64,000 nt of DNA from Lasiosphaeris hirsuta (taxonomy: Eukaryota > Ascomycota > Sordariomycetes > Sordariales > Lasiosphaeriaceae). Below are positions 34,678 to 44,620 of the stretch, one piece after another. The translations under genes and the position numbers were made by a program. Where the stretch lies: positions 5,084,001 through 5,148,000 of the forward strand of contig JAUKUA010000003.1 in NCBI GenBank assembly GCA_030549175.1. The letters are read 5' to 3'. The notes below the pieces were generated by a model, which saw nothing but the letters and a program-made list of their open reading frames with translations, did no database searches and was not told where the DNA came from. Each line of letters begins with the position of its first letter. The stretch's first letter is position 1.

Positions 34678-35787
34678 TGCGGGAGAGGGGAGACGCTCTT
34701 GAAATAACGAAAATAAAATAAAATAGAGAAACCACACGATACCCCCATCTCCTTCCATCCGTTTCCCCCACCCCAATAATGACCAAATACTAGGGCCGCA
34801 CGTGCAGAGCTGTGGGGGGGTATGAGGTTCCGAGTGCAGCTACGCCGTTGGTTGGTTGGTCGCGGGGTTGCGTGATATGTCCCGCCCGATGCCGGTATCT
34901 TCGCCCGGTGTGTTCGGGGTGCGTCCAGCCAAGTCCAGCACTGCGGTCGCCGCGGGACGCCCTCTCGTCCCGAGTTTTGATGGAGCATCCCGAAAACACG
35001 GTAGCGACGAAAAAGTGGGCAGGTCTACAAATGGAGTCATCGAGCAGCACTTCGGGCCCTCCAATGTGCGGTTGTTCGATTTGTCGGAAAGAGCAGGCAG
35101 GCAGGATGGAAGCCGACTCCTTCCAAATGCTCCACCCCTGGGTTTGGGCTTCCCAAAGACACCCGACGAAGTAAAAAGTGGGGGACGTTGAGGGAGGAAC
35201 GTGCTGGCGGCGGGTTCCGATCATACCACTTGGGATGATTTTAGAGTGCTGTCAGGTCGACTTGGACTGCAAATCGACCCACGCCTTACCCAGCGCCCCT
35301 CCAGGCCTGCCCATGCCTCAGCACCAGCCACCGTCTTATTGGCTGGGGCCGTAGGGCTGCAGCTGAGCATCTGATGCTTTACACACTCTTGTGGCATGTT
35401 TTTGGCCTCTGGCTGAATTCCTGTTTACCTGGATTTCGTCTGAGGAGCTGCGTTCGCTTGGGTTACGCTCACAAACTGCAACCGGAGCGTCGGGTTGGCC
35501 ATGGGCCCATTTGGTATCTGGCCATTGGGGCATTGGGGCATTGAGGATCCAGATCTTTGGGAAGTGGCCGGAGAATGCTTTTCGGGATGCCGTATAAGAG
35601 GTTGTGTTCCCAGTGTGGTAGTCAGGTTCTTGCTTGTATCATCATCATCAGCAACATCACCAGCTTCAGTCACCAGACATTCAATACACAACAACCAATC
35701 AGCATCATCCAGCTTGACCACCCTCCCAGCTCTGAACTTCCACAGATATCTAAGTAGGAGCTACCCAACCACAACCACAAACCAAAA
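34678..35787. other. intergenic region before small mitochondrial gene
   Basis: 3' end of the homoserine kinase gene and the promoter of the next gene. The final 150 bp are rich in CATCA/ACAACC-type sequence, typical of a fungal leader. No RNA gene or repeat was identified. Confidence 0.45.
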
Positions 35788-36130
35788 ATGTCTCCCATCG
35801 CAGCACAAGCCGCCTTCCGCGCCGCCGCCCGCGCTTCCCAATCAGCCGGCCGCCGCAACTTCTCCGTCCTCAACTCGATGCGCGGCTTTGCCCGTAGCTT
35901 CGAGTCCCATCCATTTGAACGGCTGCCAGCAGCGACGCGCTCGCAAAGTGCCGATTGGGGCCGACAGGTCAAGAGAGTCGGGAGTCAAACAGCCATGTAT
36001 GTCTTATTTCCCCATCCTGAATTGAGAAGTCCTCGTGCTAACACGTGGTGGTGATAGCTTCCTTCCTTTCTTTGCTGCGATTCTCGGGTGGCCGTATGCC
36101 GCGCGCTTGGCGGTTGGGGATCACGTTTAG
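35788..36130 (+). CDS. small, probably mitochondrial, single-span membrane protein
   Basis: Exons 35788-35996 and 36058-36130 encode 93 aa; the splice restores TAIFLPFFAAILGWPYAARLA. The N-terminus (MSPIAAQAAFRAAARASQS) is rich in Ala, Arg and Ser with no acidic residues, like a mitochondrial targeting sequence. A basic, polar middle is followed by one hydrophobic segment near residues 70-86 and a short tail. This layout suits an inner-membrane subunit or accessory factor of a respiratory complex. I do not recognise the family and assign no function. The ATG sits after an A-rich leader (ACCAAAA). Confidence 0.75.
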
Positions 36131-36478
36131 ATCGTTGGGTTGAGGACACGGGGGATATGAGTTGGAGCGGGGGACATCACCACATGGCTGTGACAAGTCA
36201 GTATATATTACATCTTTTGTCGGCGTTTGGGTTGGGGATAATATCCTCCAGGAGTCTTCGTATAAATATCCATCTTTCGCATTATAGATATGGAGCATGT
36301 CAGTTCTAGGAACTGTACAAATAGCAAGAAAATACATCTTGTCGTCTACGTCGTTAAAGTGTTCGGGTGAATATCCAGGGGTGTTCTTCGTGGCAGTTTC
36401 CGTTCCGTCATGATAATTCATAAGTATATTTCGTCCGACCGATCCTTTCTACGCGCCGAGAACGCAAGGCTGATGTAT
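36131..36478. other. short convergent intergenic region
   Basis: This lies between two stop codons and should hold both 3' UTRs. AT-rich; nothing else seen. Confidence 0.5.
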
Positions 36479-38213
36479 TCACTTCGACCCGTGTGCGGGT
36501 TCCAGCCTCGGGTCAGGTACTGGCTCAAGCACGGGCTCGGGCTTCGGCTGATTCACTGGCGTTGGAGACATTCGTCTGGGCGAGGCCGGGCCTGCAGGTG
36601 AAGAAGCAGACACAGGCGAAGACGCTGGTACCGGCGACGTACCAGCATCCGGTGAAGCTGTCGGCTCAGCAGGGGCTAGCGGCGGCGCCGAGCCTGTTGG
36701 CCTACCGCCTGGCTTCCGCGCATACACAATATAGCTTCACCCTCTTGTCAGCAACCTCTCCAACTGTGCCGTTCCACCCACAGGGTCAAACTCACAAGGG
36801 CCAATACGTATGCACAGACCGGTTCTTCAGCTCCTTTCGCACGCCGGCAAGAAAGACCTCGACTTGCTCCGGCGTCCAATTCAACGTCTTGGCAAACAAC
36901 CGCGTCACCATCCCGCTCAATCCATACAGCAGGTTCTCCATCTCGAAGGCGCCGACGAGCTTGAGGCGCTGGTCCTTCGGCCAGGGGTTCATTGGCAACT
37001 TGTAGATGACCTCAGTCACTTCCTCAAAGCCACAGTCCTCGAACCAACCCCTCCAACGGGCCGGGTCGTCGACTGGCGTTCCGAAGGCCGCAGTACTCTG
37101 GTTGATAGCTTTGCTGAACTCACGCAGCATGCTGTCTGGCGGGAGCGAGGCGTCATCACACTTGACTACGCCTGTTACGCATTGGAACTCAACCCAACCG
37201 CCGGGCTTGAGGTGTCTGTGTCATGTTAGAATATGGGTGCGCATGGAAGAGAGGATGCCGCACGTATAGACTTGGTCCACTAGCTTTGGCCTGCACGGAG
37301 TTAGAATCCTGGTGAAGCTTTAGTAATAAAAGAACGACGTACCAATCCCGAATCGCCAGAATGAGATCTCTTGAAAAGATGTAGTCAAACGAGTTTTCCT
37401 TCCATGTCCACCGGGCTTCCATATCATCCAGCTCAAATCGGCAGTTTGGCGGCACCCTACCCCTTGTAAGCCAACTCCCCAAAGTCACGGAGAAAGGGAG
37501 GCTCACCATTCCGGCTGTGTTGGTGCAATATCAACCCCTATCACCTACAACCACAGCGTCAGCGTCGAACAGTCGCCCCCTTTGAAAACCATCCATACAT
37601 ACATCAGCAGTGGGAAACATGTCGGCAAAATCGATCGACCATATCCCGGTCCCGCACCCCAAGTCGAGCACCCTTTGCGGGTTGTCACCAATTGGGGCTA
37701 GGAACCTCTTCTTCTCCAGTAGTGCGTAGTATTTTGCGTGTGCCATATCAATCCGGTCGAGCTCGGCCTCGTCCATGGGCATGCCGTATTCTATTTAACC
37801 CAGCTGTAGTGAGCAGCACTTCCTTCAATCGTCCTGTGAATTCCGTACCTTCCTTGCCATAGACGGCGTACACCCGCCCATCCTCTACTTTGCCCTGGAG
37901 CACTGACGATGTGATGGACGTTAAGGAGCTAACCGTGGTGGATCCGTCGATCGCCTGTTGTCGGTTAGCTCTGATTAGTGTTGGAATGCGAGAGTAGTAT
38001 CCTGGGGACATACCTCGTCGTCAAGGACATCCTAAACAGAGAAGAAGTAACGACATTGTCAACGTTCCCATGTCTCCAAATGGCCCAGGGATGCTCTGCA
38101 TGGGGCGAGCTATGAGACAGAAGTCTCGTACACCCATGTCTCACGTACACAAGGTCAGCGTTTGCGGGAGCACTCACATCATCGGCCTGTATGGTATTCT
38201 GTAAGTGAGCCAT
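36479..38213 (-). CDS. LaeA/UMTA-like SAM-dependent methyltransferase
   Basis: Nine exons keep one frame: 38213-38178, 38031-38014, 37954-37849, 37790-37603, 37544-37507, 37456-37343, 37290-37264, 37215-36796, 36734-36479; 400 aa. The SAM-binding motif I VLDLGCGTGIWSIDFAD lies at about residues 93-109 and is followed by VIGVDIAPTQP (acidic residue binding the ribose). Further family marks are FDYIFSRDL and HLKPGGWVEFQ. This is the class 1 fold of the LaeA-like/UMTA fungal family. Those proteins range from global regulators of secondary metabolism to pathway enzymes; the substrate cannot be read here. After about residue 316 there is an unusual Pro/Ser-rich tail with PEP and SP repeats. Exons 2 (18 nt) and 7 (27 nt) are tiny. 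It is divergent from the O-methyltransferase at 39498. Confidence 0.85.
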
Positions 38214-39497
38214 CTCGATCGCTATTCGGATCCCAGCAACAGCCTACTCGGTTCTCCTTCTCGTTGAGGGACGATCGCCCGCCGCCAGAAAAAAACCGAT
38301 AAACCGATGACGACTGAAAAGAGTGAGGCTAGACAGCAGGGTGCTAGCGCTCGCGTTCGCAACCTGGGCAAGCAGTGCGCCTTCTGCTGGGTGTTTACCG
38401 TCTTTGGACAGGACAAACCTGTTTGCTGTTATGTGCCGTAATTGGTCCCAGTGCGTGTTGTGCACCACCACCTGGGCAGTCTAGGCGGTGTGCATAAGGA
38501 GATCCCTATAGCATTGACGATTGGATGTCTGCGCTCGCCTTCCGGTCCCGCGCGCCCACTGCCCGAGCCACCGGCCGACCGAAGAAGCTGGATGTGCGGC
38601 TTCTGGGGCAATAGCGGCCGAGAGCGAGCAAAGGAGTGCCGAATTGTTCCCATCTCAAGCCTTCCAACTCTATACAGGTACGCCGTATACTGACCCGTCC
38701 TTTATGCTACCCACGCCCCGACACCCAGGAACCGAGTAAAGCTCCAGGCACTGTGCACTGTGCAATGTGCAATGTGCAATGTGCAATGTTGAATCCAAGA
38801 ATACCTCGTTTAGTCGCGGCCGATCCTGCGCTTCTAGATCGTGGAGTGCAAGTGAGACACAGAGGCTGCTGGTAAACCCCGCTGTAAACGTGCCTAGCTC
38901 TCCCGCTTCGGGCCAGGTGAGCTTGGCCACTAGTTGAAAGCCCCTCCTTCAGCCAAGAAACCCATTCTGGTCTCTATCCCCTTCTGTACCTTCCATTCTT
39001 ATCAGACTATACCGAAACTGGATCCTTCCCCGCCCCTCCCCAGTCTCTCTTGACTACGGCGACCCATGCAGTCCTCCTGCATCACCAGGATTGCTGGGAC
39101 GCCAGTGCTGCAGTCTCTAGGACGGATGTATTCCTAGTGGATCGTGGCCGCCGTATCCTGCTCGCCATTTACGACCAATATGTCGGCGCACCGGCCTTAA
39201 TGGTCTGGGAGCCTATGATATGATAAAAATATTGGTGGGGGATGGCTTTGACGAGACTATAAGCCCCGCGATATCATGACAAGGGGGTTCTACTTTTGCT
39301 TGAAACTGCAGCAGTGGGGGGCAGCCCCGTGAAGAGGGGACAGGGAACACGGATCGCGACAGCTAGGTTGTCAGTCAGCCACGCGAGAGTAGATACCGCT
39401 CACATAAAGGCGGTACCCCGAGCCTCTTGTTATCCACCGGATTCTTGCTGCACTGTAGCCTCAGGTCCGGATCCAGATATCAGTTGATCGATTCGCA
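38214..39497. promoter_or_regulatory. bidirectional promoter of the methyltransferase pair
   Basis: Both flanking methyltransferase genes start here and point outward. The segment contains four tandem TGCAATG units at 38761-38788 and a TATAAG sequence at about 39258. No coding sequence is supported. Confidence 0.5.
38761..38788 (+). repeat. tandem repeat of TGCAATG, four exact copies
   Basis: Four perfect 7-bp units, preceded by related TGTGCAC sequence. Could be a slippage repeat or a cluster of protein-binding sites. Confidence 0.85.
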
Positions 39498-40739
39498 ATG
39501 GCCGACACCAGCGCCGCCCTCAAGATTGCCGAAGAGCTTGTCGAGGCCCTCAAGAAGGTCAACAACTCCTCACCGGCTGAGCATTTCGATATTCTGAACC
39601 GAATCGACAAGCTTCGCACCGCCGTCGAGGGGCCCTATGATATTTTTATAAGATATGTCGATAATTGGGGCACTGCGGGAGCGCTGTACTCGCTGATCCA
39701 AACAGGCGCACTTGCTGAGGTCCCAAGTGATGGCTCGTCTATCACGGCTCAGGAGCTGGCCGATGCTATTAATGTCGATATTTCGGTCATTCAACGCTTG
39801 ATGAATATGGTCCTGGTTAACGGCTACTTCACCCAAACCGCCGTTGACAGCTATGCTCACAATGGCCTGTCACAACTCTTCCACCTCAATATCTTTGGCG
39901 GCATGTTTGTGCTGGCCATGGACTTTAACGCTGTCTTCCCCAAGCTCCCCGAATACTTGAAGACGCACACGCCCAAAGAATTGTATGATTTAAAGAAATC
40001 TCCGTTCGCGTACGCCTTTGGCAAGGAGGGCATGACCTATTATGATATCATTGACGAAGACCCCGAGAAGCGCCAGCTTTGGAACAAGATGATCCAGCAA
40101 ATGGAAAGTAATATGCCGATATCTGGCATGTTTCCGTGGGACTCATTGAAAGAGCAAGTTGAGAAGGAGCCAGAGCGCCCCTTCTTCGTCGATGTCGGCG
40201 GCGGACGGGGACAGGCACTGCTCAAGCTTCAAGAGGAGATACCTGGCACGTATGGCGGGAAGCTCATCTTGCAGGATCTGCCTCATGTGATCAACACATT
40301 GAAGTCTGAGGAGATCCCTAATATTGAGGCCATGTCGTACGACATCTTCACTCCCCAACCCGTCAAGAGTGAGTTCCCCATCCCGATTGGCCTGGAAACC
40401 TATCCTGATGAGACAGACGCGCATGTTTACTTCCTACGGCGACTTCTCCACGACTTCTATGATGAAGTGTGCATCGATATCCTGAGGAACACGGTGCTGT
40501 CGATGGGGCCAGACTCGCGTCTAATCGTTTGCGACATGATTGTCCCTGATATGGTGGAAGTGGGCGGATCAAAAGAGGTCTACTGGATGGACCTGAATCT
40601 GATGACCATGAGTGGGAAGGAAAAGTCCCTGAAGGAATTCCTTCATATTTTCGACACCGTCGGGCTGGAGCTGGTCAAGGTTTGGCCCTCGGGCATGGGC
40701 GCCACATCCCAGCTCGAAACCCGCTTGAAGCGATCATGA
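39498..40739 (+). CDS. O-methyltransferase (plant COMT-type, family 2)
   Basis: A single uninterrupted exon of 413 aa, full length for the family. An N-terminal helical dimerisation region includes a winged-helix-like segment (SSITAQELADAINVDISVIQRLM). The C-terminal Rossmann fold has the SAM motif FFVDVGGGRGQALLKLQ near residues 229-245, then LILQDLP, and LLHDFYDEVCIDIL with the candidate catalytic His near residue 318. Such enzymes methylate hydroxyl groups of phenolic or polyketide metabolites using SAM; the substrate is unknown. The lack of introns contrasts with the nine-exon neighbour across the shared promoter. No polyketide or peptide synthase, P450 or transporter gene is near, so a classical cluster is not shown. 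Confidence 0.93.
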   Translation: MADTSAALKIAEELVEALKKVNNSSPAEHFDILNRIDKLRTAVEGPYDIFIRYVDNWGTAGALYSLIQTGALAEVPSDGSSITAQELADAINVDISVIQRLMNMVLVNGYFTQTAVDSYAHNGLSQLFHLNIFGGMFVLAMDFNAVFPKLPEYLKTHTPKELYDLKKSPFAYAFGKEGMTYYDIIDEDPEKRQLWNKMIQQMESNMPISGMFPWDSLKEQVEKEPERPFFVDVGGGRGQALLKLQEEIPGTYGGKLILQDLPHVINTLKSEEIPNIEAMSYDIFTPQPVKSEFPIPIGLETYPDETDAHVYFLRRLLHDFYDEVCIDILRNTVLSMGPDSRLIVCDMIVPDMVEVGGSKEVYWMDLNLMTMSGKEKSLKEFLHIFDTVGLELVKVWPSGMGATSQLETRLKRS

Positions 40740-41462
40740 AGAGAGAAATGAAGACTTGGGATGGGGATGTCGATAAGGTGCTAGTTAGCGATGGATTACT
40801 TTGCAAGATTCAATTTAGGTAAAATAAAAGGGGAGGCACGGGCTGTGCAAGTAAATAATAACAAGTTATGATATCACTACCAGGTACTCTTAGTAATTTC
40901 CTCTCTTCTGTTGAGCTTCCCAAGCTCATCTCCTTCTGTTTCATGAGAACAATCGATTTGCCATGTCGAGGTTGGAGTTGTGCAATCCAGCTCTCTGTCA
41001 AAATCTGGGGAGCTTCACGTGGCTCGTGCGTGAAACCGTCATCCAGTACTCCAATCAAGCTTGGGCCACTGGCCACTACTCGACAGGGGGGCTCCACTGG
41101 CCCAGGCGCGCCCCTGCTGCAGGAACGCCCCTTCATCTGAAGCTGAAGATCGCGTCTTGAAGTTGGTGCTTTCCTCAACCTCATTCCGGCCAAATTCAGC
41201 AGAACGTGCCATGTGTTGCTGTTGCTCCCACGATACCGCCCCACCTCTCCCGTAATTGCCCCTCAGTAAGTTGTAGCACTCTTCCTCTCCCTTCTCCTGG
41301 CTTGACGCTCGCAACACAAAGCATCAGTACCAACATAACATCAGACAACAACAGGACATCACATTATTGCGAGGACGCCGAAACCGAGAGAACCCGAGCC
41401 GACGAAATCAGTCCAAGCTGAAGGCCGAGCTAAAGGGCTAGGAAGGAACTAGGAAATACACG
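40740..41462. other. intergenic region before Arp1
   Basis: 3' UTR of the O-methyltransferase and promoter/leader of the Arp1 gene. The leader near 41255-41460 is CT-rich, then A-rich. No gene seen. Confidence 0.45.
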
Positions 41463-42788
41463 ATGACGGACTCGCTACACAACGCGCCCATTGTGCTCGA
41501 CAACGGGTCTGGCACCATCCGGGCGGGCTTCGCTGGAGACGATGTGCCCAAGTGTCACTTCCCCTCATTCGTGGGGAGGCTAAAACACCTGCGTGTTTTA
41601 GCTGGCGCTCTGGAGGGCGAAGTTTTTATCGGGCAAAAGGCGGCTACGGAACTTCGTGGCCTACTCAAGATCAAGTACCCGCTCGAACACGGCATCGTAA
41701 CAGACTGGGATGATATGGAGAAGATATGGGGCTACGTCTACGATGAAGGATTGAAGACTCTTAGCGAAGAGGTGAGAAACTTTCCGCTTCGTGCCCCAAA
41801 TATATTTTATTAACAGGGCTTGTGACAGCACCCAGTCCTCCTGACCGAGCCACCTCTTAACCCGCGCTCCAACCGCGACACGGCAGCCCAGATCCTCTTC
41901 GAGACATTCAACGTGCCAGCCCTATACACATCCATCCAGGCCGTCCTTTCCCTGTATGCTAGCGGCCGGACAACAGGCGTGGTTCTGGACGCAGGCGACG
42001 GCGTTTCGCACGCAGTGCCCGTCTTCCAGGGGTTTACGGTACCCAACAGCATCCGGCGCATCGATGTGGCCGGGCGCGATGTGACAGAGTACCTGCAGAC
42101 GCTGCTTCGAAAAAGCGGCTACATTTTCCACACTAGCGCAGAGAAGGAGGTGGTGCGGCTCATAAAGGAGTCAGTCACATACGTGGCGCACGACCCGCGC
42201 AAGGAAGAGAAGGAATGGGCGGCTGCCAAGATGGATCAGGCCAAATTTGCCGAGTATGTCCTGCCAGACGGGAACAAGTTAAAGGTGGGCCTATCCTAGT
42301 TGACCTGCAGTGAGCCAAATGCTAACCTGTGGCACAACAGATTGGCGCAGAACGCTTCCGCGCGCCTGAAATCCTGTTTGACCCTGAAATCATCGGGCTC
42401 GAGTACCCCGGCGTGCACCAAATTGTCGTCGACTCGATCAACCGGACAGACCTAGACTTGCGCAAGGATCTTTATTCCAACATTGTGCTCTCAGGTGGCA
42501 GTACGCTGACAAAGGGCTTCGGCGACCGGCTGTTGACCGAGGTCCAGAAGCTCGCGGTCAAGGACATGCGGATAAAGATCTTTGCGCCGCCTGAGCGCAA
42601 GTACTCAACGTGGATTGGTGGGAGTATTCTTGCCGGACTGAGCACGTTTAGAAAGGTTTGTTGGATTTCTCATCTACCTTGGGCTCTTGAAGGGGATGGG
42701 TTGCTGACTTGATTTCGCGTGGCAGATGTGGGTCAGTATTGATGACTGGCATGAGAATCCAGACATTATTCACACAAAGTTTACGTGA
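41463..42788 (+). CDS. ARP1: Arp1 (centractin), dynactin filament subunit
   Basis: Four exons, 41463-41771, 41829-42284, 42341-42655, 42726-42788, encode 380 aa, the exact usual Arp1 length. The actin fold signatures are present: phosphate-1 loop [17 protein letters not shown] near residues 11-27, phosphate-2 loop [13 protein letters not shown], and the adenosine-site motif [15 protein letters not shown]. It ends [18 protein letters not shown], typical for Arp1 rather than actin. Arp1 forms the short filament of dynactin, which links dynein to cargo; the Neurospora orthologue is ro-4. All introns are 56-70 nt with standard GT-AG ends. Nothing odd. Confidence 0.96.
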
Positions 42789-44188
42789 GCGAATTAGCTT
42801 TTGAGAGGATGGGTTTTGACTGCTGGCACGGCCGCGCTTGTCTACCGCGCGTGTGAAAGACTCGCCCATGTAATGGGAGTTTGGCAGAGCAGCAGTATCA
42901 GGTATCTTGATATATATGGTATATTTCGGGTATCAAAGGAGGCTCACGGGGTGACTTTTACAGCTGGGCGACAGGCGAAAATGGTGGGTTAGGTTGATAT
43001 AGACGCGGTGGACACACTACCAGTCACTGTGGGGGGATGGGTGGGCAGCATCAGGCGCCAAGGAACAGAATTAAAGGCGAAAACTCTTTGACGAAGTGTA
43101 TCGAGGAAAGAGACAGAAAGCTGTTGCTGCCGCATCTGTTACAGAGAAGAGAAAAAAGGAAATGATACCCAACTTTTTTTTGTACGGCCTGAATCTGCTG
43201 CTTGTTGGCCTTGGCTGCGGAGTTGGTGATTTCAGGGGGTGTTGTTTTTCAGGTTTCTTGGGTGGTGGCCTCCATCGTCAGTTGGGCTTGGAACGGGCCA
43301 GCCAAGCCCTCGCACATCTCTTTCTCTTGGTGGTAGCACAGGATGGCTTGTTCATCTGGTTCCGCCATCATGGCGTCTTATTCAGAAAGCAAGGTGCAAT
43401 GGATACCTGGCTAATTGGTGGTTACACATCCACCGGGCAAGAGGCAGTTCCCACTCTTTGTGGAAAGGGGATGCAGACCCAGATATCAGGTGTTTTTTGT
43501 CGATTGCAACGGGCTCACAGCGAGATAGGTAATTGTAAATGTGGCAGCCAAACTCGAATTACTCTCAAATGACTACCGGCAACTATATGAGATGCTATAC
43601 GCAAAAGCCAGATTGTAGGCCGGTTCAGCCATCGCCATCTACAGCTTGGGGGTGGGTATCAAAAACCGCAGTTCACCAGAAGCAAACGCCCGCCCGCCCT
43701 GGGTGAGGTACTAGTAGAAAAAACTTCGTCCTCCATCCTCTTTTTGTTGAAGACGGATCTCCTTCAAAGTTGTTGCTGTGTTGTGTGTGTTTGCTCTGAG
43801 GCCCCGTTCATCCCGTATCATCATCCTTCATCACCCAACTCCTTGCTAGATAATAGGAAACACAACCAATGAAAACATGACTTTTCTTCCCGCCCTATGT
43901 ATGGCTCTGCCATCTCGCCCGGTGCTGCCTGCCTGCTGCTGCTACTGTTGAAAGCCCCAAGGTGCTGTGTGGACTGTGAAAAATGCTGGAAAAAACGCCC
44001 ATGTACGCCGTTGCTAGTATGTATACAAGTGTCCATGATGTGCTTGAAGTCGCATCAAGGGAAAAGCCGATTAAGCCATGTGTGCCGTTGCCATGTCACC
44101 ACCAGAGAGCCTGGTGCCACGTCGTGGACACGAAAGGGGTATCTTAGTTCAAAATGCTGAAGCCAGAAGAAGTCTTGCGCCGACTCCT
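42789..44188. other. convergent intergenic region
   Basis: This lies between the Arp1 stop and the 3' end of the GRGGAGN-repeat gene. Short open frames such as 43096-43572 show no domain or codon pattern of a gene. No repeat or RNA gene seen. Confidence 0.45.
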
Positions 44189-44620
44189 CTAGTGTCCGGC
44201 GTTGCTCAGGCGGCCCCAGAATCCCGATCGTTGGCTACCGTTGGTGCTCGAAGAGTCACGGCGGGTGCTGCCGGCGGAGTTGGAAGCATCTAGCTTGTTA
44301 AAGACGTTGCCAGCGCCACCGCGGCCGACGTGGGTCACGACCGAGGTCTGGTCGCGGACCTCGGCGCGGGTGAACTCCTCGTCGAAGGACATGATGGGGC
44401 GGGCGACCGAGGCGTGGGCGTTTCCGGCGCCACCACGGCCCGAGTAGAATCGGGTAGTGCTGCTGGTAGCAGGCACGGCCGTGGAGACTTGGGTGGGGAC
44501 GCCGGTCGAAGCGGTCGTCTCAGGAGCGCGGAAGAAGTTGCCGGCACCGCCACGGCCCGAGTGGGTGTAGCTGTTCTTAGCCACGGTCGGGTGCGGCTCG
44601 GTGATGAAGTAGGAAGGCAT
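44189..44620 (-). CDS. GRGGAGN-repeat protein (DUF3602, Par32-like)
   Basis: Single exon, 143 aa, starting MPSYFITEPHP at ATG 44620. Three spaced copies of GRGGAGN (contexts HSGRGGAGNFF, YSGRGGAGNAH, HVGRGGAGNVF) separated by Ser/Thr/Pro/Val-rich linkers define the DUF3602 family; the C-terminus is Ser- and Gly-rich (RSGFWGRLSNAGH). In yeast, Par32 has such repeats, is phosphorylated when TORC1 is inhibited and controls ammonium transporters. Whether this short fungal member does the same is unknown. The protein is probably disordered and cytosolic, with no membrane segment or signal peptide. Confidence 0.85.
   Translation of the reverse strand: MPSYFITEPHPTVAKNSYTHSGRGGAGNFFRAPETTASTGVPTQVSTAVPATSSTTRFYSGRGGAGNAHASVARPIMSFDEEFTRAEVRDQTSVVTHVGRGGAGNVFNKLDASNSAGSTRRDSSSTNGSQRSGFWGRLSNAGH

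Noticed and set aside
36479..40739. Secondary-metabolite gene cluster
   Set aside because: Two methyltransferases only; neighbours are homoserine kinase, a small mitochondrial-type protein and Arp1, with no synthase, P450 or transporter.
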